Shown: positions 34,501-42,345 of the stretch, piece after piece | Numbering within the stretch: position 1 is the stretch's first letter | Layout: each line of letters opens with the position of its first letter | DNA from: Meconema thalassinum | Taxonomy: Eukaryota > Arthropoda > Insecta > Orthoptera > Tettigoniidae | NCBI GenBank assembly: GCA_946902985.2 | Contig: OX336397.1 | Coordinates: forward strand, 186,128,813 to 186,192,812 | Length of the DNA stretch: 64,000 bases | Direction: 5' to 3' | Program-made: the position numbers and the translations under genes | The notes under the pieces: generated by a model | What the model was told of the DNA's origin: nothing | Databases searched by the model: none | The model's input: only the letters and a program-made list of their open reading frames with translations

Positions 34501-37447
34501 CATCGATCACAAATTTCCGAAAATAGTGGATATCACCCAAACGCCTAATCGGAGAATGTTGCATGAGGGATTAAACGAAGGTTCTCCATCCCCTCTATCA
34601 ATTTTCAATATTTTTTAAATTGATAGACCTTTCCAAATCACCCAACTCAAACCCGAAGCAGCAACAGCAGACCTCCAGATCTCCTTTGAGAAAATGTAGT
34701 TTATATCTCACACCAAGCCAGCCGCCATAGATTTAATTGTAGAGCAGGGAATATTTAAGGGGACAGAGAAGTTTAAGTACTCAGGCGAGTGGATAACACC
34801 AAACAGTTTTGAGAACGAAGCATCCACATCAAGGATCAACAAGGTGGAATTGGCATTCCAACTAACTAGGAATGTTTATAATAAACGATAAGTGTCCCTC
34901 AATGCCAAGCTTAGACATTATTGATCAGTTATTTGTCCAGAAATGCTGTACGCAGGATAATGCCTTGCATTGTACAGGAAAGGTTTGATTGAAAAAGTAG
35001 AGGCTAGAGATTGAAAAATCCTAAGTAAGATACTGCGACCAATCAGGGAAAACGGAGAGTTCAGGTGGCGGCACAACTATGAACTCTACCTTAGTGTGGA
35101 AAGGACAACAGACATCATAAGGAAAAGGAGGATTAATTTATATGGCCACATAACACGCATGAACTCTCAGAGACTGACCAACCGCATCTTTTCCTACTTT
35201 GTAAACGAGAAAACGAAGGGAATTGGATTCACCGAGATTGAAAGAGATATTCTAGAAGTAGGGATCAGGTTTGAAGACATCCAGGAACGTGCTCCTCTAC
35301 TGAGAGACCTTGGAACACACCAGCGATTCTCAGAAAAGCCAAAGCTGAAAACAGGGAAAGAGTGTACGGATGAAAGAAAGGAGGCTCACAGAAAACTCAT
35401 GCGGGAATACTGGGATAGAACTAATGCTAATGGACGGAAGCGGTTGAAGTAACGTGGTCCATAGTTGGCCGAATCGAATAATAGGTATAATAATAATAAA
35501 TGAATAAGGATTAAATAAAAGATAATAACAATAATCCATCGGCGGCCATCTTGGATCAACCGCTCGTGCTATCCTTTCGTTGGCAGCTAAGTTTCATGGT
35601 ACATGACTTTGTGGAAACCGCTCCGAACCTCACCTACCCTTGGTAACGTGCATCATAAAAAAATGTGTAAATTGAAACAGATGAGTCCTATGGATAGAGG
35701 GAACCAAGACCTTTCGTTTGAGCACTCACACGACTTTCTCCGATTGTCGTTCAGGTGAAATCGACGATTTTCGGGTAGATCATGAATAATCAGTCAATCG
35801 ATAATCAATAAATAATTATAAATACATAAGCCATCCTTGAAATGGTTCTCCGTGGTTTCCCATTTTCAACACCAGGCAAATGCTGGGACGGTACCTTCTG
35901 AGAGGCCACGGCCGCTTCCTTCCACATCCTTGTCCAGATTCATTCACGATCATTCATTTCATCTCTCATTAACTCCTCTCATGAGGTTGGCGTCAGGAAG
36001 GGCATCCGGCCGTAAAAAACCATCGCCACAAATACTTCCATCGCATCTCATCCCCGACACCGTTGGAAAACGGGAATAATAAGGGGTAGACATACAAATA
36101 CATAAATATGATATAATAAATAAATCGATAAATAAGTTGGAAGAGAACTGAAACTGATCAAAGTAGGTCAACAGAGACGAGTCTAGCGCAAGTAAGTTTA
36201 AGCAATGCTGGACTATTAAGTAAGCTCTAATTAAATTTGGAAAAATCTGTCTGAAATTCTGTGGGAGGTAGTGGGATAGATGTAGGGCAAAGTGGGGGGG
36301 ATATGGAGGCAGCTACCATAAAGTTTGAAAAGCCCGCCATCTGGAAGAGCTTCAAGTTCGCATGTTCTTTAAAATGTTATTATTTCCCAGGATAATTGGA
36401 TATTTTTTTTCCTTAGGGTGGAATAGATTCGTCCTATAGATAAGGGGAAGGAGACCTCTCGTTTGAACCCACATACGACTTTCTCCGCGTTTGGGAGAGC
36501 ACACCCTTGTCCCTGGATTGCGGGTTGTTTATTCAAATACCCCGTGGATGGGGTCGCTCCTGGCCCTCAACTCTCGTACTTAAAAGCCTACAGCAGCACC
36601 CAATATTTACGCATTACAGCTTGGCTTTTATAACTTTGTCTATGAATACAAAAGATAACTATATACATATCCGATATCGTGCTTGTAATTTATGATATTA
36701 TAATGGTAGTGGGTGTTTTACTCGTTTTAACGTTAGAAATTCTTGACAGAGACGAACATAATCCAGAGAACACTTTAACAAGGGGTAGATACGCAGCCTC
36801 CTTCAATCAGAATGGTAAAAAGCAACATTCCTGTAATACATGTGGAAGGTACTTGTAAAGGTAACCTGAAGAAACACATGCTGATCCATAGTGGTATAAA
36901 GCAGCATTCTTGTAGCACATGCGGAGCAAGGTTTACTGAGAAAAGCAGTATGAAAAAACACTTGGTAATTCATAGTGGTCTTAAGCCACATTCCTGTAAC
37001 ACATGCGGAGCAAGGTTTAGTAATAGAGGCACTTTAAAGAATCACTCTTTTATCCATAGCGGTCTCAGACCACATTCATGTCATACATGTGGAGCGAACT
37101 TTACTCTGAAGAGTCACCTGAAGGCACACATGATGATCCATAGTGGTATGAAGCCCTATCCCTGTAACATATGCGGAGCAAAGTTTACTATGAATGACAG
37201 TTTAAAGAAACACTTGCTCTTTCATAGTGGTATTAGGCCACATTCCTGTGATATATGCGAAGATAAATTTACACTGAAAGGTCAGTTGAAAAAGCACATC
37301 ATGATTCATAGTGGTCTCAGGCCACACTCCTGTGGTACATGCGAAGCAAAATTTACTCAGAGATCACAGTTGAATGCACACAAGGCGATCCATACTGGTC
37401 TCAAGCCACATTCATGTGATACATGTGGTGCGAAATTTACTCGGTAA
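19514..37447 (+). CDS. C2H2 zinc-finger protein, five-exon model (span with introns)
   Basis: Join of 19514-19594, 19830-19892, 27715-27798, 30934-30992 and 36811-37447: 924 coding bases, 307 residues and a TAA stop. All introns are GT/AG and phases agree (0, 0, 0, 2). The N-terminal 96 residues are acidic and hydrophilic with repeated IKxE/VKxE motifs. The C-terminal part has six complete C2H2 fingers with HSG(L/I)(K/R)PHSC linkers. Such proteins usually act as nuclear DNA-binding regulators; the target is unknown. Start choice: first ATG after an acceptor-like TTCTAG at 19500. Odd points: an alternative last acceptor at 36750 leads to an early stop, and finger units downstream of the stop are decayed. 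It is either a functional gene with a shortened array or a young pseudogene. Confidence 0.6.
19830..19892 (+). CDS. Zinc-finger gene exon 2
   Basis: The exon encodes 21 residues, DVSDDNYEDKSWAVKSEHE then IQ, in one frame. The acceptor tract is pyrimidine-rich (GACCTCTTGCCCTCTTAT) and ends in AG at 19829. The donor CAG|GTGATC is weaker than the others. Phase 0 at both ends. The residues are strongly acidic, and VKSE matches the SUMO consensus. Confidence 0.6.
20310..20595 (+). repeat. Dispersed repeat, internally duplicated
   Basis: It contains TTTATAAAATATGTATCC twice (about 20331 and 20426), each followed by a tract ending in GCGATACACA or CCGATACACA and an AATTTT tract. It ends with ATTGTACCCGGCTTTGCCCA and an AGACAGA tract, a type of end seen in arthropod interspersed repeats. 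Related copies are at 22.9 kb and, inverted, at 26.33 kb. Confidence 0.6.
22000..22390 (+). repeat. SINE body and tail, with the block shared with 8.6 kb
   Basis: It begins with GTTTTCCGTGGTTTCACATT (SINE body). A block shared with 8580-8810 (ACCAAGATTAACAGCCGAGG, GGCCCTTCATGGGCT) interrupts it. It then resumes SINE body (AGGCCATAGCAACCTCCTTT) and tail (GTTATCAGAAAAAATCC). No tRNA-like head is visible. The nested order suggests one repeat inserted in another. Confidence 0.6.
22560..22740. repeat. Short tandem duplication, about 78 bp
   Basis: Two units begin GGAGTGCTACGGCCTCTTAC and AGAGTGCCATGGCCTCTTAC (about 22579 and 22657). Each continues with CAGAGATAT or CAGATATAG, GGAAAC-like and GTCATGCTTTGAG or GTCACGTCTTGAG tracts. 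Confidence 0.6.
22740..23140 (+). repeat. Dispersed repeat, second copy of the 20.3-kb type
   Basis: TTTATGAATATGTGATATCC, CACCTATGTATGATGTCTCG and GGTAAAGATCCCGATACACA match the 20.3-kb copy. A short (TA)n tract lies at about 23030-23047. A distinct start, TTAGGCTTCGCTCGAG, lies at about 22750. Confidence 0.55.
23430..23971 (+). repeat. 90-bp tandem repeat, about 6 copies
   Basis: GTTAGCTCATGGGG recurs at 23601, 23691 and 23781, giving a period of exactly 90 bp. Each unit contains ACCTCTAAGTGAG, AGATTAACAAGATTTGAAAT and GGAGCACTTAG. Because 90 is a multiple of three, one frame stays open over nearly three units (23569-23820) and would encode a 30-residue repeat (MEHLGGINYLGLAHGEQCAP...). 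Other units carry GTGAGTAA, which stops the same frame. It lies in intron 2. Confidence 0.9.
25050..25443 (+). repeat. 80-bp tandem repeat, 5 copies
   Basis: GCAAGCAAATAGC recurs at 25055, 25135, 25215, 25295 and 25375, an exact 80-bp period. Each unit carries ATTAAAATGTCCGATAGCTC and GAGAGTGAAGTA. Units differ by only a few bases, which implies recent duplication. No open frame is maintained. It is unrelated to the 90-bp array 1 kb upstream. Confidence 0.9.
26330..26530 (-). repeat. Dispersed repeat, inverted copy of the 20.3-kb type
   Basis: On the minus strand it reads AAATATGTATCCCCATCTTT and ACTTGACCTAGACCGAAATT, matching the 20.3-kb and 22.9-kb repeats. Confidence 0.5.
27715..27798 (+). 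CDS. Zinc-finger gene exon 3
   Basis: The exon encodes 28 residues, DDVKIEESSILDIVTCIKPE then TSSSNLNV. The acceptor is TTTCTTTGCAG ending at 27714 and the donor is GTC|GTAAGT at 27799; both are strong. Phase 0 at both ends. VKIE and IKPE both match the SUMO consensus. The exon lies about 100 bp upstream of a 2.4-kb satellite array. Confidence 0.65.
27903..30331 (+). repeat. 70-bp satellite array, about 35 copies
   Basis: The unit includes TGCTCTAATCTCCTTTGC, AAACTGTGTGCTCCCGTACT and CTAGCAGACACATAATTCTT. Exact 70-bp spacing is seen, for example 28681 to 28751 and 29451 to 29521. Variants: a monomer with an extra GAAAATGAAAATCCACAGC tract occurs twice (about 27993 and 28438), and a 141-bp two-unit block is repeated around 29830-30110. 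The array fills most of intron 3 and carries no persistent open frame. Confidence 0.95.
30332..30933. other. End of intron 3, no other feature seen
   Basis: AT-rich unique-looking sequence. A 68-codon frame at 30426-30632 has no recognised domain. A pyrimidine tract ATCTTATCTCCAG leads into exon 4. Confidence 0.5.
30934..30992 (+). CDS. Zinc-finger gene exon 4
   Basis: The exon is 59 bases encoding DVKEENQNEEADGSGNHLI plus the first two bases of a Glu codon. The acceptor is TTATCTCCAG at 30933 and the donor is GA|GTAAGT at 30993. It starts in phase 0 like exons 2 and 3 and ends in phase 2, which sets the frame in the finger exon. VKEE matches the SUMO consensus. Confidence 0.65.
31278..31324. 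repeat. Left terminal inverted repeat of Tc1 element
   Basis: Starts CACACATCAAAAAAAGTTTT directly after TA. It pairs with the end of the element at 32689-32735. Confidence 0.9.
31466..32491 (-). CDS. Tc1-like transposase (DD34E), intact
   Basis: 341 residues, a normal length for Tc1 transposases, with no stop or frameshift. The N-terminus holds two helix-turn-helix DNA-binding regions (about 8-45 and 65-112) separated by a GRPR minor-groove motif (58-61), as in paired-like Tc1 domains. The DDE core has Asp153 (LFTDECRI), Asp243 (FMDDNSRPH) and Glu278 (SPDMNPIEHAW). Exactly 34 residues separate the last two, the Tc1-type DD34E spacing. SLMFWGGIMW (191-200) is the expected core strand. It is a nuclear enzyme that would bind its inverted repeats and catalyse cut-and-paste transposition into TA. 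The ATG is the first in the frame. Confidence 0.95.
   Translation of the reverse strand: MPRRSIPQFDRVRIVTLCQEGLSTREVSRRLRVNQSDVVRTWRRYRDTGTVDDRPRSGRPRATTVVDDRYLRIAARRNPDSNATMLNNAFRSATGRRVSTQTVRNRLHDAQLHSRRPWRGPALQPRHHAARYRWAQQHAEWTPRNWHHVLFTDECRICLQPDNRRRRVWRHPGQAERLRHTVQRVQQGGGSLMFWGGIMWGRRTPLVVMEGSETALRYLNDILRPIVQPYRQNIGEAFVFMDDNSRPHRAHLVNAFLQDNDIARLQWPACSPDMNPIEHAWDMLKRAVYGRLDPPTTLRDLRRIVVEEWDNLDQQCLDELVDSMPRRIQACINARGRATGY
32689..32735. repeat. Right terminal inverted repeat of Tc1 element
   Basis: The reverse complement starts CACACATCAAAAAAAGTATT. One mismatch in the first 36 bases relative to the left end. Followed by TA. Confidence 0.9.
32860..33525 (+). repeat. Tandem duplication, about 429-bp spacing
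   Basis: Two copies, about 32861-33100 and 33290-33520, share GACAAAGTTTAATTGTAGAGG, ATCGTGACGCCCA, CATAGTGTAATCTAATTGGA and TTTAAATACTA. They differ by scattered substitutions and a small deletion in the second copy. No coding potential is seen. Confidence 0.85.
33762..33899. mobile_element. Foldback/MITE-like element with perfect 38-bp inverted repeats
   Basis: Left arm 33762-33799 (starts TATAAATAATTCATG) and right arm 33862-33899 are perfect reverse complements over 38 bases, enclosing a 62-base spacer. The DNA or its RNA could form a long hairpin. The outermost TATA makes a TA target duplication possible. No ORF is present, so it would be non-autonomous. It does not share ends with the nearby Tc1 element. 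Confidence 0.85.
33900..34620. other. No gene recognised
   Basis: Mixed sequence with an AT-rich (TTTATTA)n-like tract near 34430-34480. Short tracts such as GAGGGATCGAACGGAAGG (34077) and GAGGGATTAAACGAAGG (34565) are similar to each other, suggesting pieces of one repeat. Confidence 0.4.
34621..35540 (+). pseudogene. 5'-truncated LINE 3' fragment
   Basis: Readable in pieces: TADLQISFEK, FISHTKPAAIDLIVEQGIF, FKYSGEWITPN (compare FKYLGEIIEP in the full LINE), LYRKGLIEKVEARD, then an open stretch at 35096-35452 with RRINLYGHITRMNSQRLTNR and a basic C-terminus. Stops interrupt the first half. After the stop comes a short 3' UTR and an (AATA)n-type tail. It is on the coding strand of the zinc-finger gene, inside intron 4, and is closer to the 14.1-kb fragment than to the 4.7-8 kb LINE. 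Confidence 0.8.
35835..36090 (+). repeat. SINE body fragment
   Basis: Contains GGTTCTCCGTGGTTTCCCAT, CAGGCAAATGCTGGGA, GGCCACGGCCGCTTCCTTCC and GGCATCCGGCCGTAAAAAAC, ending in AATAAGGGGTAGACATACAA. A second copy lies at 15.84 kb. No tRNA-like head is seen. Confidence 0.75.
36750..36858 (+). pseudogene. Alternative 5' part of exon 5: frameshifted first finger
   Basis: Using the acceptor TTCTTGACAG ending at 36749 also joins exon 4 in frame and reads EDEHNPENTLTRGRY, then KKQHSCNTCGRYL and a TAA stop at 36856-36858. Compared with neighbouring fingers, five bases are missing around GGAAGGTAC (one Ala codon and two T of a Phe codon). This shifts the frame inside the finger. It looks like the ancestral acceptor, with the finger damaged later. 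Confidence 0.55.
36811..37447 (+). CDS. Zinc-finger gene exon 5: six complete C2H2 fingers
   Basis: With the acceptor CTCCTTCAATCAG ending at 36810, the exon joins exon 4 in frame (GA + A = Glu) and stays open for 211 more codons to TAA at 37445-37447. It begins with a remnant half-finger (CKGNLKKHMLIH), then six full fingers of the form C-x2-C-x12-H-x3-H (for example CSTCGARF...KKHLVIH). They are joined by HSG[LIM][KR]-type linkers instead of the usual HTGEKP. The next finger (CDTCGAKFTR) is cut by the stop. The 84-bp finger units are similar at DNA level, pointing to recent expansion. Expression would give a sequence-specific nuclear DNA-binding protein. Confidence 0.6.
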
Positions 37448-38365
37448 AGTAGCCTGAAGGCTCACACGATGATCCATAGTGGCATAAAGCCTTATTCCTG
37501 TAACACATGCGGAGCAAGATTTACTGAGAAAGGTACTTGAAAGAATCACGTGATGATTCATAGCGGTATCAAGCGACGAAAAAAGTAGTACATGCGAAGC
37601 AAATTTTATTCAGAAAGAACAGTTGTAGACATAAATGGCAATGGATAGTGGTCTCAAGCCACATGCATGTGGAGTGAACTTTGCTCGAAAAGGTTACCTG
37701 AAGAAACACATGATGCATAATGGTCTATAGCCTCAATTCCGTGGGTCAAGTGGAAAAAACTTGACTCGTAGAGGGGCAATGATGTCACAGATGTAGGTCC
37801 ATAATAGTCTCAAGCTAAATTCCTGTTGTAAATGTAGAGCGAACTTTACTGAGAATGGAAAATTGAAAAGAAATACGCTTATACATAGTTGCCTAAGGCT
37901 ACATTCGTTACTAGGAAGTGATCTTTTAAGGCACATCTGTCGTTCCTGAAGACTCACATGATGATCTTTAGTGGTACAATGCAACATCCATGTAGTGCGT
38001 GGTGAGTGAAGTTTAGTTACAAAGGTACTTTGAAGTCTAATGCCAAATCCCTGTTGTACATGCGGATGAATGATTACCTTCAAAAGCAGTTGGAAGAGAT
38101 ACATGATGATCCATAGTGGTCTAATGCCAAATTCATATACTACTTGCGAGGCAAACTTTACTCTGGAGAGTAATTTGAAGTCGCACATGTTCGTCCGTAG
38201 AGGACTACTACCTCATACCTGTGGTACATGCGGAGCAAAATGTACTTTGAAAAAACATTTAGGGACACTTATGATGATAGTGCTCTAAGGTCACATTCAT
38301 GGTGTGCTTGTGGAGTAACTTTATTAGAAAATGTTATTTGAAAGCAAACATGTTCCACAGTAAAC
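37448..38365 (+). pseudogene. Decayed continuation of the zinc-finger array
   Basis: Directly after the stop the same frame continues as [21 protein letters not shown] and a nearly complete finger, then TGA at about 37536, then frameshifts. CATAGTGG-like linker codons recur about every 84 bases (near 37472, 37558, 37640, 37716, 37800, 37885, 37967, 38114, 38197, 38275), marking about ten more finger units. These carry growing numbers of stops and indels. The array before decay therefore had roughly 17-18 fingers. The segment probably now serves as 3' UTR. Confidence 0.75.
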
Positions 38366-38435
38366 GAAAGTTTGACGCTTTTCAGTCGGTGTAAACGATT
38401 GTGCCCAAATGAAATCGGTTATTCTTATTCCCGAA

Positions 38436-38457
38436 AATAAAAAATTATATTAATAAA
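38436..38457 (+). promoter_or_regulatory. Candidate polyadenylation signals
   Basis: AATAAA at 38436-38441 and again at 38452-38457, just after the last recognisable finger remnant. Plausible 3' end of the zinc-finger transcript, though AATAAA is common in AT-rich DNA. Confidence 0.35.
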
Positions 38458-38689
38458 TACACTTAGACGACCAGTAGAGCTATATAATCTATGTCTGATA
38501 GCACGGGTGATAACATTTACAATATATACACTTATTTAGTATCTGTTGAGATAATGCAACTCGACAATACTTGTAGTCTATGTGATGCTTAGTTGAGACA
38601 CTGGACGTGGTGATTGAATTTCAGAATTTGCTTGTTTGGAGTGATGTTGTAAATGGTCAATTCAGATTGTATTGTACAGACTACTTATC

Positions 38690-39330
38690 TGGTTGAGTCA
38701 CGCGCGGTGCTGTTGGGAGCAGTTCACATGCTCACTGTTTGCAATCACCTGACGGGAAATTCCTGTGTGTGAGGGTCCCTTATCTCGTTGGGTTGTTCCC
38801 CCCATCGCATACCTAAGTGCTATGTGCTCCCCGTGAAAATCGTTCCTGTAGTAGGTTGCCAAGTCTAGTCTCTCTTTTGTGGTTAATGTTACTGTATTCA
38901 GAATAATCTTCATATATTTAAGGCCTGGTTTCAAACTCCACTCTTTAGCTAAAAAGCACTCTTTAAGCACAAATGGACTAATGAGAGTGTCCGGGCACCT
39001 TTAATACTGCCGTTGGAAACCGGCCTAGGTTTATTGAAGAAAAAGGTGCATCGTTTATCTTGATCCAATAACATGTTTCCCTTATCTAGCTTGGCTACGT
39101 CGTTATGTTGTGTCTTGAATACAAAGGGTTGGGTTTTCTTGTAGAGAGAGGAGAGGTGGACTCACCATGAAAGCGTGTTCGTTTAAAATATTGGGGTTGT
39201 TTCTTTTACCTAATTGTGTATCGATTGCTTCCGTAATGTCAAGGGCTCTGCGTTTCGATTCGTGATCGATTATGGGAGATAATTTCTGAATGATATTAGC
39301 TTAAAGACCCTCTAGTGTGTCATTCCCTCT
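38690..39330 (-). pseudogene. Possible retroelement 3' end (Penelope-like?)
   Basis: On the minus strand near 39180-39285 an open stretch reads DHESKRRALDITEAIDTQLG and continues KRNNPNILNEHAF. This layout (REA/TEAI, then a hydrophilic R-N-N/N segment) recalls the C-terminal end of Penelope-like element proteins after the GIY-YIG nuclease. I cannot see the nuclease or RT upstream, so the call is tentative. A 90-codon frame at 38698-38970 on the same strand would be its 3' region and has no recognised domain. Confidence 0.3.
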
Positions 39331-40960
39331 AAAAAGTATAATCTGCCAACCGTTTGGGCTGGTAGGAGCAATAATCTGAATGCTTATACTTAAGAGACCC
39401 CAATTAGTCACGGTCTGCAAGGGTATCTATGAGATCTAAGCTGACTGATATTAGCTTAATGACGCTCCTAGAGGAACAATCTGCTATCAGTCTTGACGGG
39501 GGGACCTACTGAGTTTTCTATGATTTGTAATTACCATCCAATTTACATCAAGGTTCTCCTCGACACTACTGAGGACATTTCATTGAAAGTTATCTCATTT
39601 TCTTGAAATTGATATCACTGAATCCAAGAATATAAACTAGTGGATTTTTGCCAAATAAGAAAAATTAAATAAATTTGGGGGGTCCTTTTCAAAGATAAAT
39701 CACAAAAATAACGTGCATTGTTAGGACGCGATATCTTTGCTCTTTTTCAACTTAATTGAGTCATCGTTGTCGCAAATTGATCTGCTGTATGTTCAGAATG
39801 TTGTATAGCAGAATCGTTTTTGTATCATTGATTGAGGCAAATATATTTGCTTTGTTTTACAATTTACGTTATTTTGATTGAAAAAATAAATTAATTGTGG
39901 GGGCGCGACCCCTAATTTCAATTTAAGAGCTTCATTCTGCTTTACAACATAGTTGCAATATTTGTCTTTATTTAGGTTTTAAATGAAACTAATATCTTCA
40001 TTTTAAGTGGACATTTTAACTGCCCAAGTCAAGACGAATATTGAAAAATATGAAGTGAGAGAAATCGTAACTTGAAGTTGAGGTACACATTTAGAGTAAA
40101 GAGTCATACTTCTCAACTCCTAAAAAATGCATTTTATTTGGATTTTAGGTCAATCTTCTGCATTCTCAGACCCGTGAGTATCTCCTACATTGTTTTAGTT
40201 CTGGTGTAGACTGTTTCAAAACCAGATTAATGTGTGCTTTATCTGCTGCACCTTTGCGTCAATGTGACAGCTGCTGAAAAGCGTGCACTCCGATCATTCA
40301 AGTGAACATAAATGAGCTAAACAACAATAAAACTAGTATAAACTATATATTTCTGGAAACTACGGAGGACATATTATCGAATGAGACAATTTAAAAAATT
40401 CGAAAATTTTCTTGAAAATGAATAATGGAAGGGTCGCTGAGTACCTTAAACTCTAGGATTGAGGTGTTGCAAGTAACAGAAATAATATTCCAAAATTTGA
40501 ACCGGATTGAGTGGTTAGTTTTTAAAATGTGACCATTTAAAAATAAATTGTTGATTTTCAAACTGTCTCAGATGCAACAATTTTACATTTTCCATCTCAA
40601 AACTTCTTCATTATAGTTTGGAAGGACTAATTAATTAACTGCAGTATGATTTTTATAGTCTGATTAAAACTTCTATGTTATAAAGGTATATTTTGGTACA
40701 TTGTATAAAACGTACAAGAAACTCCAATAACCCATGGCCTGGCACACCATAATTCAAAAATTTACTAACCATTTTCAAAGGGAATAGTACAAATTATGAA
40801 TACTATGAAACTGTATGCGTATTTAAAATGTCAAGTCATACTGATTACAACTGATGCGTATGGAGCATTCTGAACTAACACTGAAAAATACACTTTCGAG
40901 AAAAAGCCATTTTAGTAAGCTGACACGTTTCAAATGAACATACTTGCCTCAGAACTTGCC
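39330..40960. other. No gene recognised
   Basis: AT-rich spacer without ORFs above 60 codons and without repeats I could match elsewhere in the window. Confidence 0.5.
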
Positions 40961-40964
40961 TGCA

Positions 40965-42345
40965 TCATACATATCCCCTTCCTTGTACTTTTTTCTTTCT
41001 TCTGCATTGGGTTTTGCCAGCCTCATCATTTCCTAGGAGTTGTTTGTCATGTTTGGTCCTAGCTATGCTTTTCTTTTCTCGCACCTCGTCTATGTCTTTG
41101 CTTATCTTATGCACACTTTTACTTATTTCTCTGCCGAAAAGGGACATTTTTAGTTTCTGGGTAGCAAGTGAACCCATATTAAATACACTTACCGCATTTG
41201 CCACTGCCATATATACTCTTGATTTTGTTGTAAAAGAATGTTTAAGGCTCCTCTGGCAAAGCAGAGAATGCACACTTTCGTTCGGGTTTTGTGTTTCTCC
41301 CCTAGCACATCGTCTTAATGGTTCATAATTTGCCAGACGCTGATAAAGGAGCATTAGTTTACATACTAGCATGGGAGTCAGTCTGACATTCATCTTGTCT
41401 TGAGACTGTGGTGTTTCACCTGCTGCAACAGCTTTATTAAAATAACACCAGGAATCAACTCCATCAGGGCAGATGATATGCTGGAGGTTTTCATCTGTTG
41501 ACATGCAGTGTCTCAAAGTTGCAAATATCGCTTCATTTGTGACACATTAGGAACATTTGAAGCTAGGACAGTCCTGTAATAGAAAGTCAGCGACGTTATT
41601 GTACTTTTCTTCAGTGTTGCTGTTCCCCGCCCACCAAGTCTAGCACCTTTGGCTTGCCATTCTTTGACAAGATTCCTGAGGCCCGTACCCATTATCTTAG
41701 AAATGTGATTTATACATTCTTCGTTTTCAGTTGTTTGTTCATAAACCTGGAGGCTGTTGTGGTGCTGAAAAGTCTTAGCGTCACCATCATATAGCCTGGT
41801 AGTGTAGCGCAGCTTACAGTCAGAAACAGAACGTTGTGCTGCTATCACTTCCATTGCTCCTGACGTGCCTTCAAAATGTATTGAACATTCCCCAAAAGTC
41901 TTATGCCCCTCCTGCCAAATGGAGAACTCAGGCGTGTTTATTCCCAGTTCCTCAGCTGTCACACTGCATGGCAGTACTTGGATATGGTTTTGTAGTCAAT
42001 AACTAGACCAGTCAAGATTTCAATGAACACCAACCCCATACAAACACGTGTGGCCATGTTTGTGCCGACTGACATCATAGGATACAGCAAATCCAGAATG
42101 TCTGTCTGCTCGAGTGAGGGGTCGACAGCTACATATTCCCTTCGAACGATCTTTCTACTTATGGAAAGAATCTCATTTTCAAATTGAGAGGTGCTCTTTC
42201 CCAGTTCACTGAAATGAGTATCACATTTTTTTGCCATCCCCTTCATGCCTATTGCACTATAGAATTTATACATAGCTGAATGGCCTATTCCTACATTTAC
42301 AAAAGGTCCTACTATCCTTCTATTAATGTAAAAGCTTGGTCACTG
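40965..42345 (-). pseudogene. Mutator-like transposase, core and C-terminus, at least two frameshifts
   Basis: Three consecutive minus-strand frames make one protein: SFYINRRIVGPFVNVGIGHS then MYKFYSAIGM...(to 41959), TAEELGINTPEF...GTGLRNL...(to 41513), and HCMSTDENLQHIICPDGVDSWCYFNKA...QNPNESVHSLLCQRS (to 40965). As I recall it, this matches the Mutator-like transposase domain found in many arthropod transposon proteins: DGDAKTF, ECINHISKIMGTGLRNL, the Cys/His motif C-STD-QH-CP-SWC, and a basic Lys/Arg C-terminus. Frames change near 41957 (after SKYCHAV) and near 41527 (KR then IFATLRHC, one base lost). A further shift or splice site lies near 42335. It cannot yield active enzyme. Confidence 0.75.

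Larger units (their letters stand above)
30993..36810. other. Intron 4 of zinc-finger gene (5.8 kb)
   Basis: It contains an intact Tc1-like transposon (31278-32735), a tandem duplication (32860-33525), a foldback element (33762-33899), a LINE fragment (34621-35540) and a SINE fragment (35835-36090). If the 36750 acceptor is used the intron is 61 bases shorter. Confidence 0.5.
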
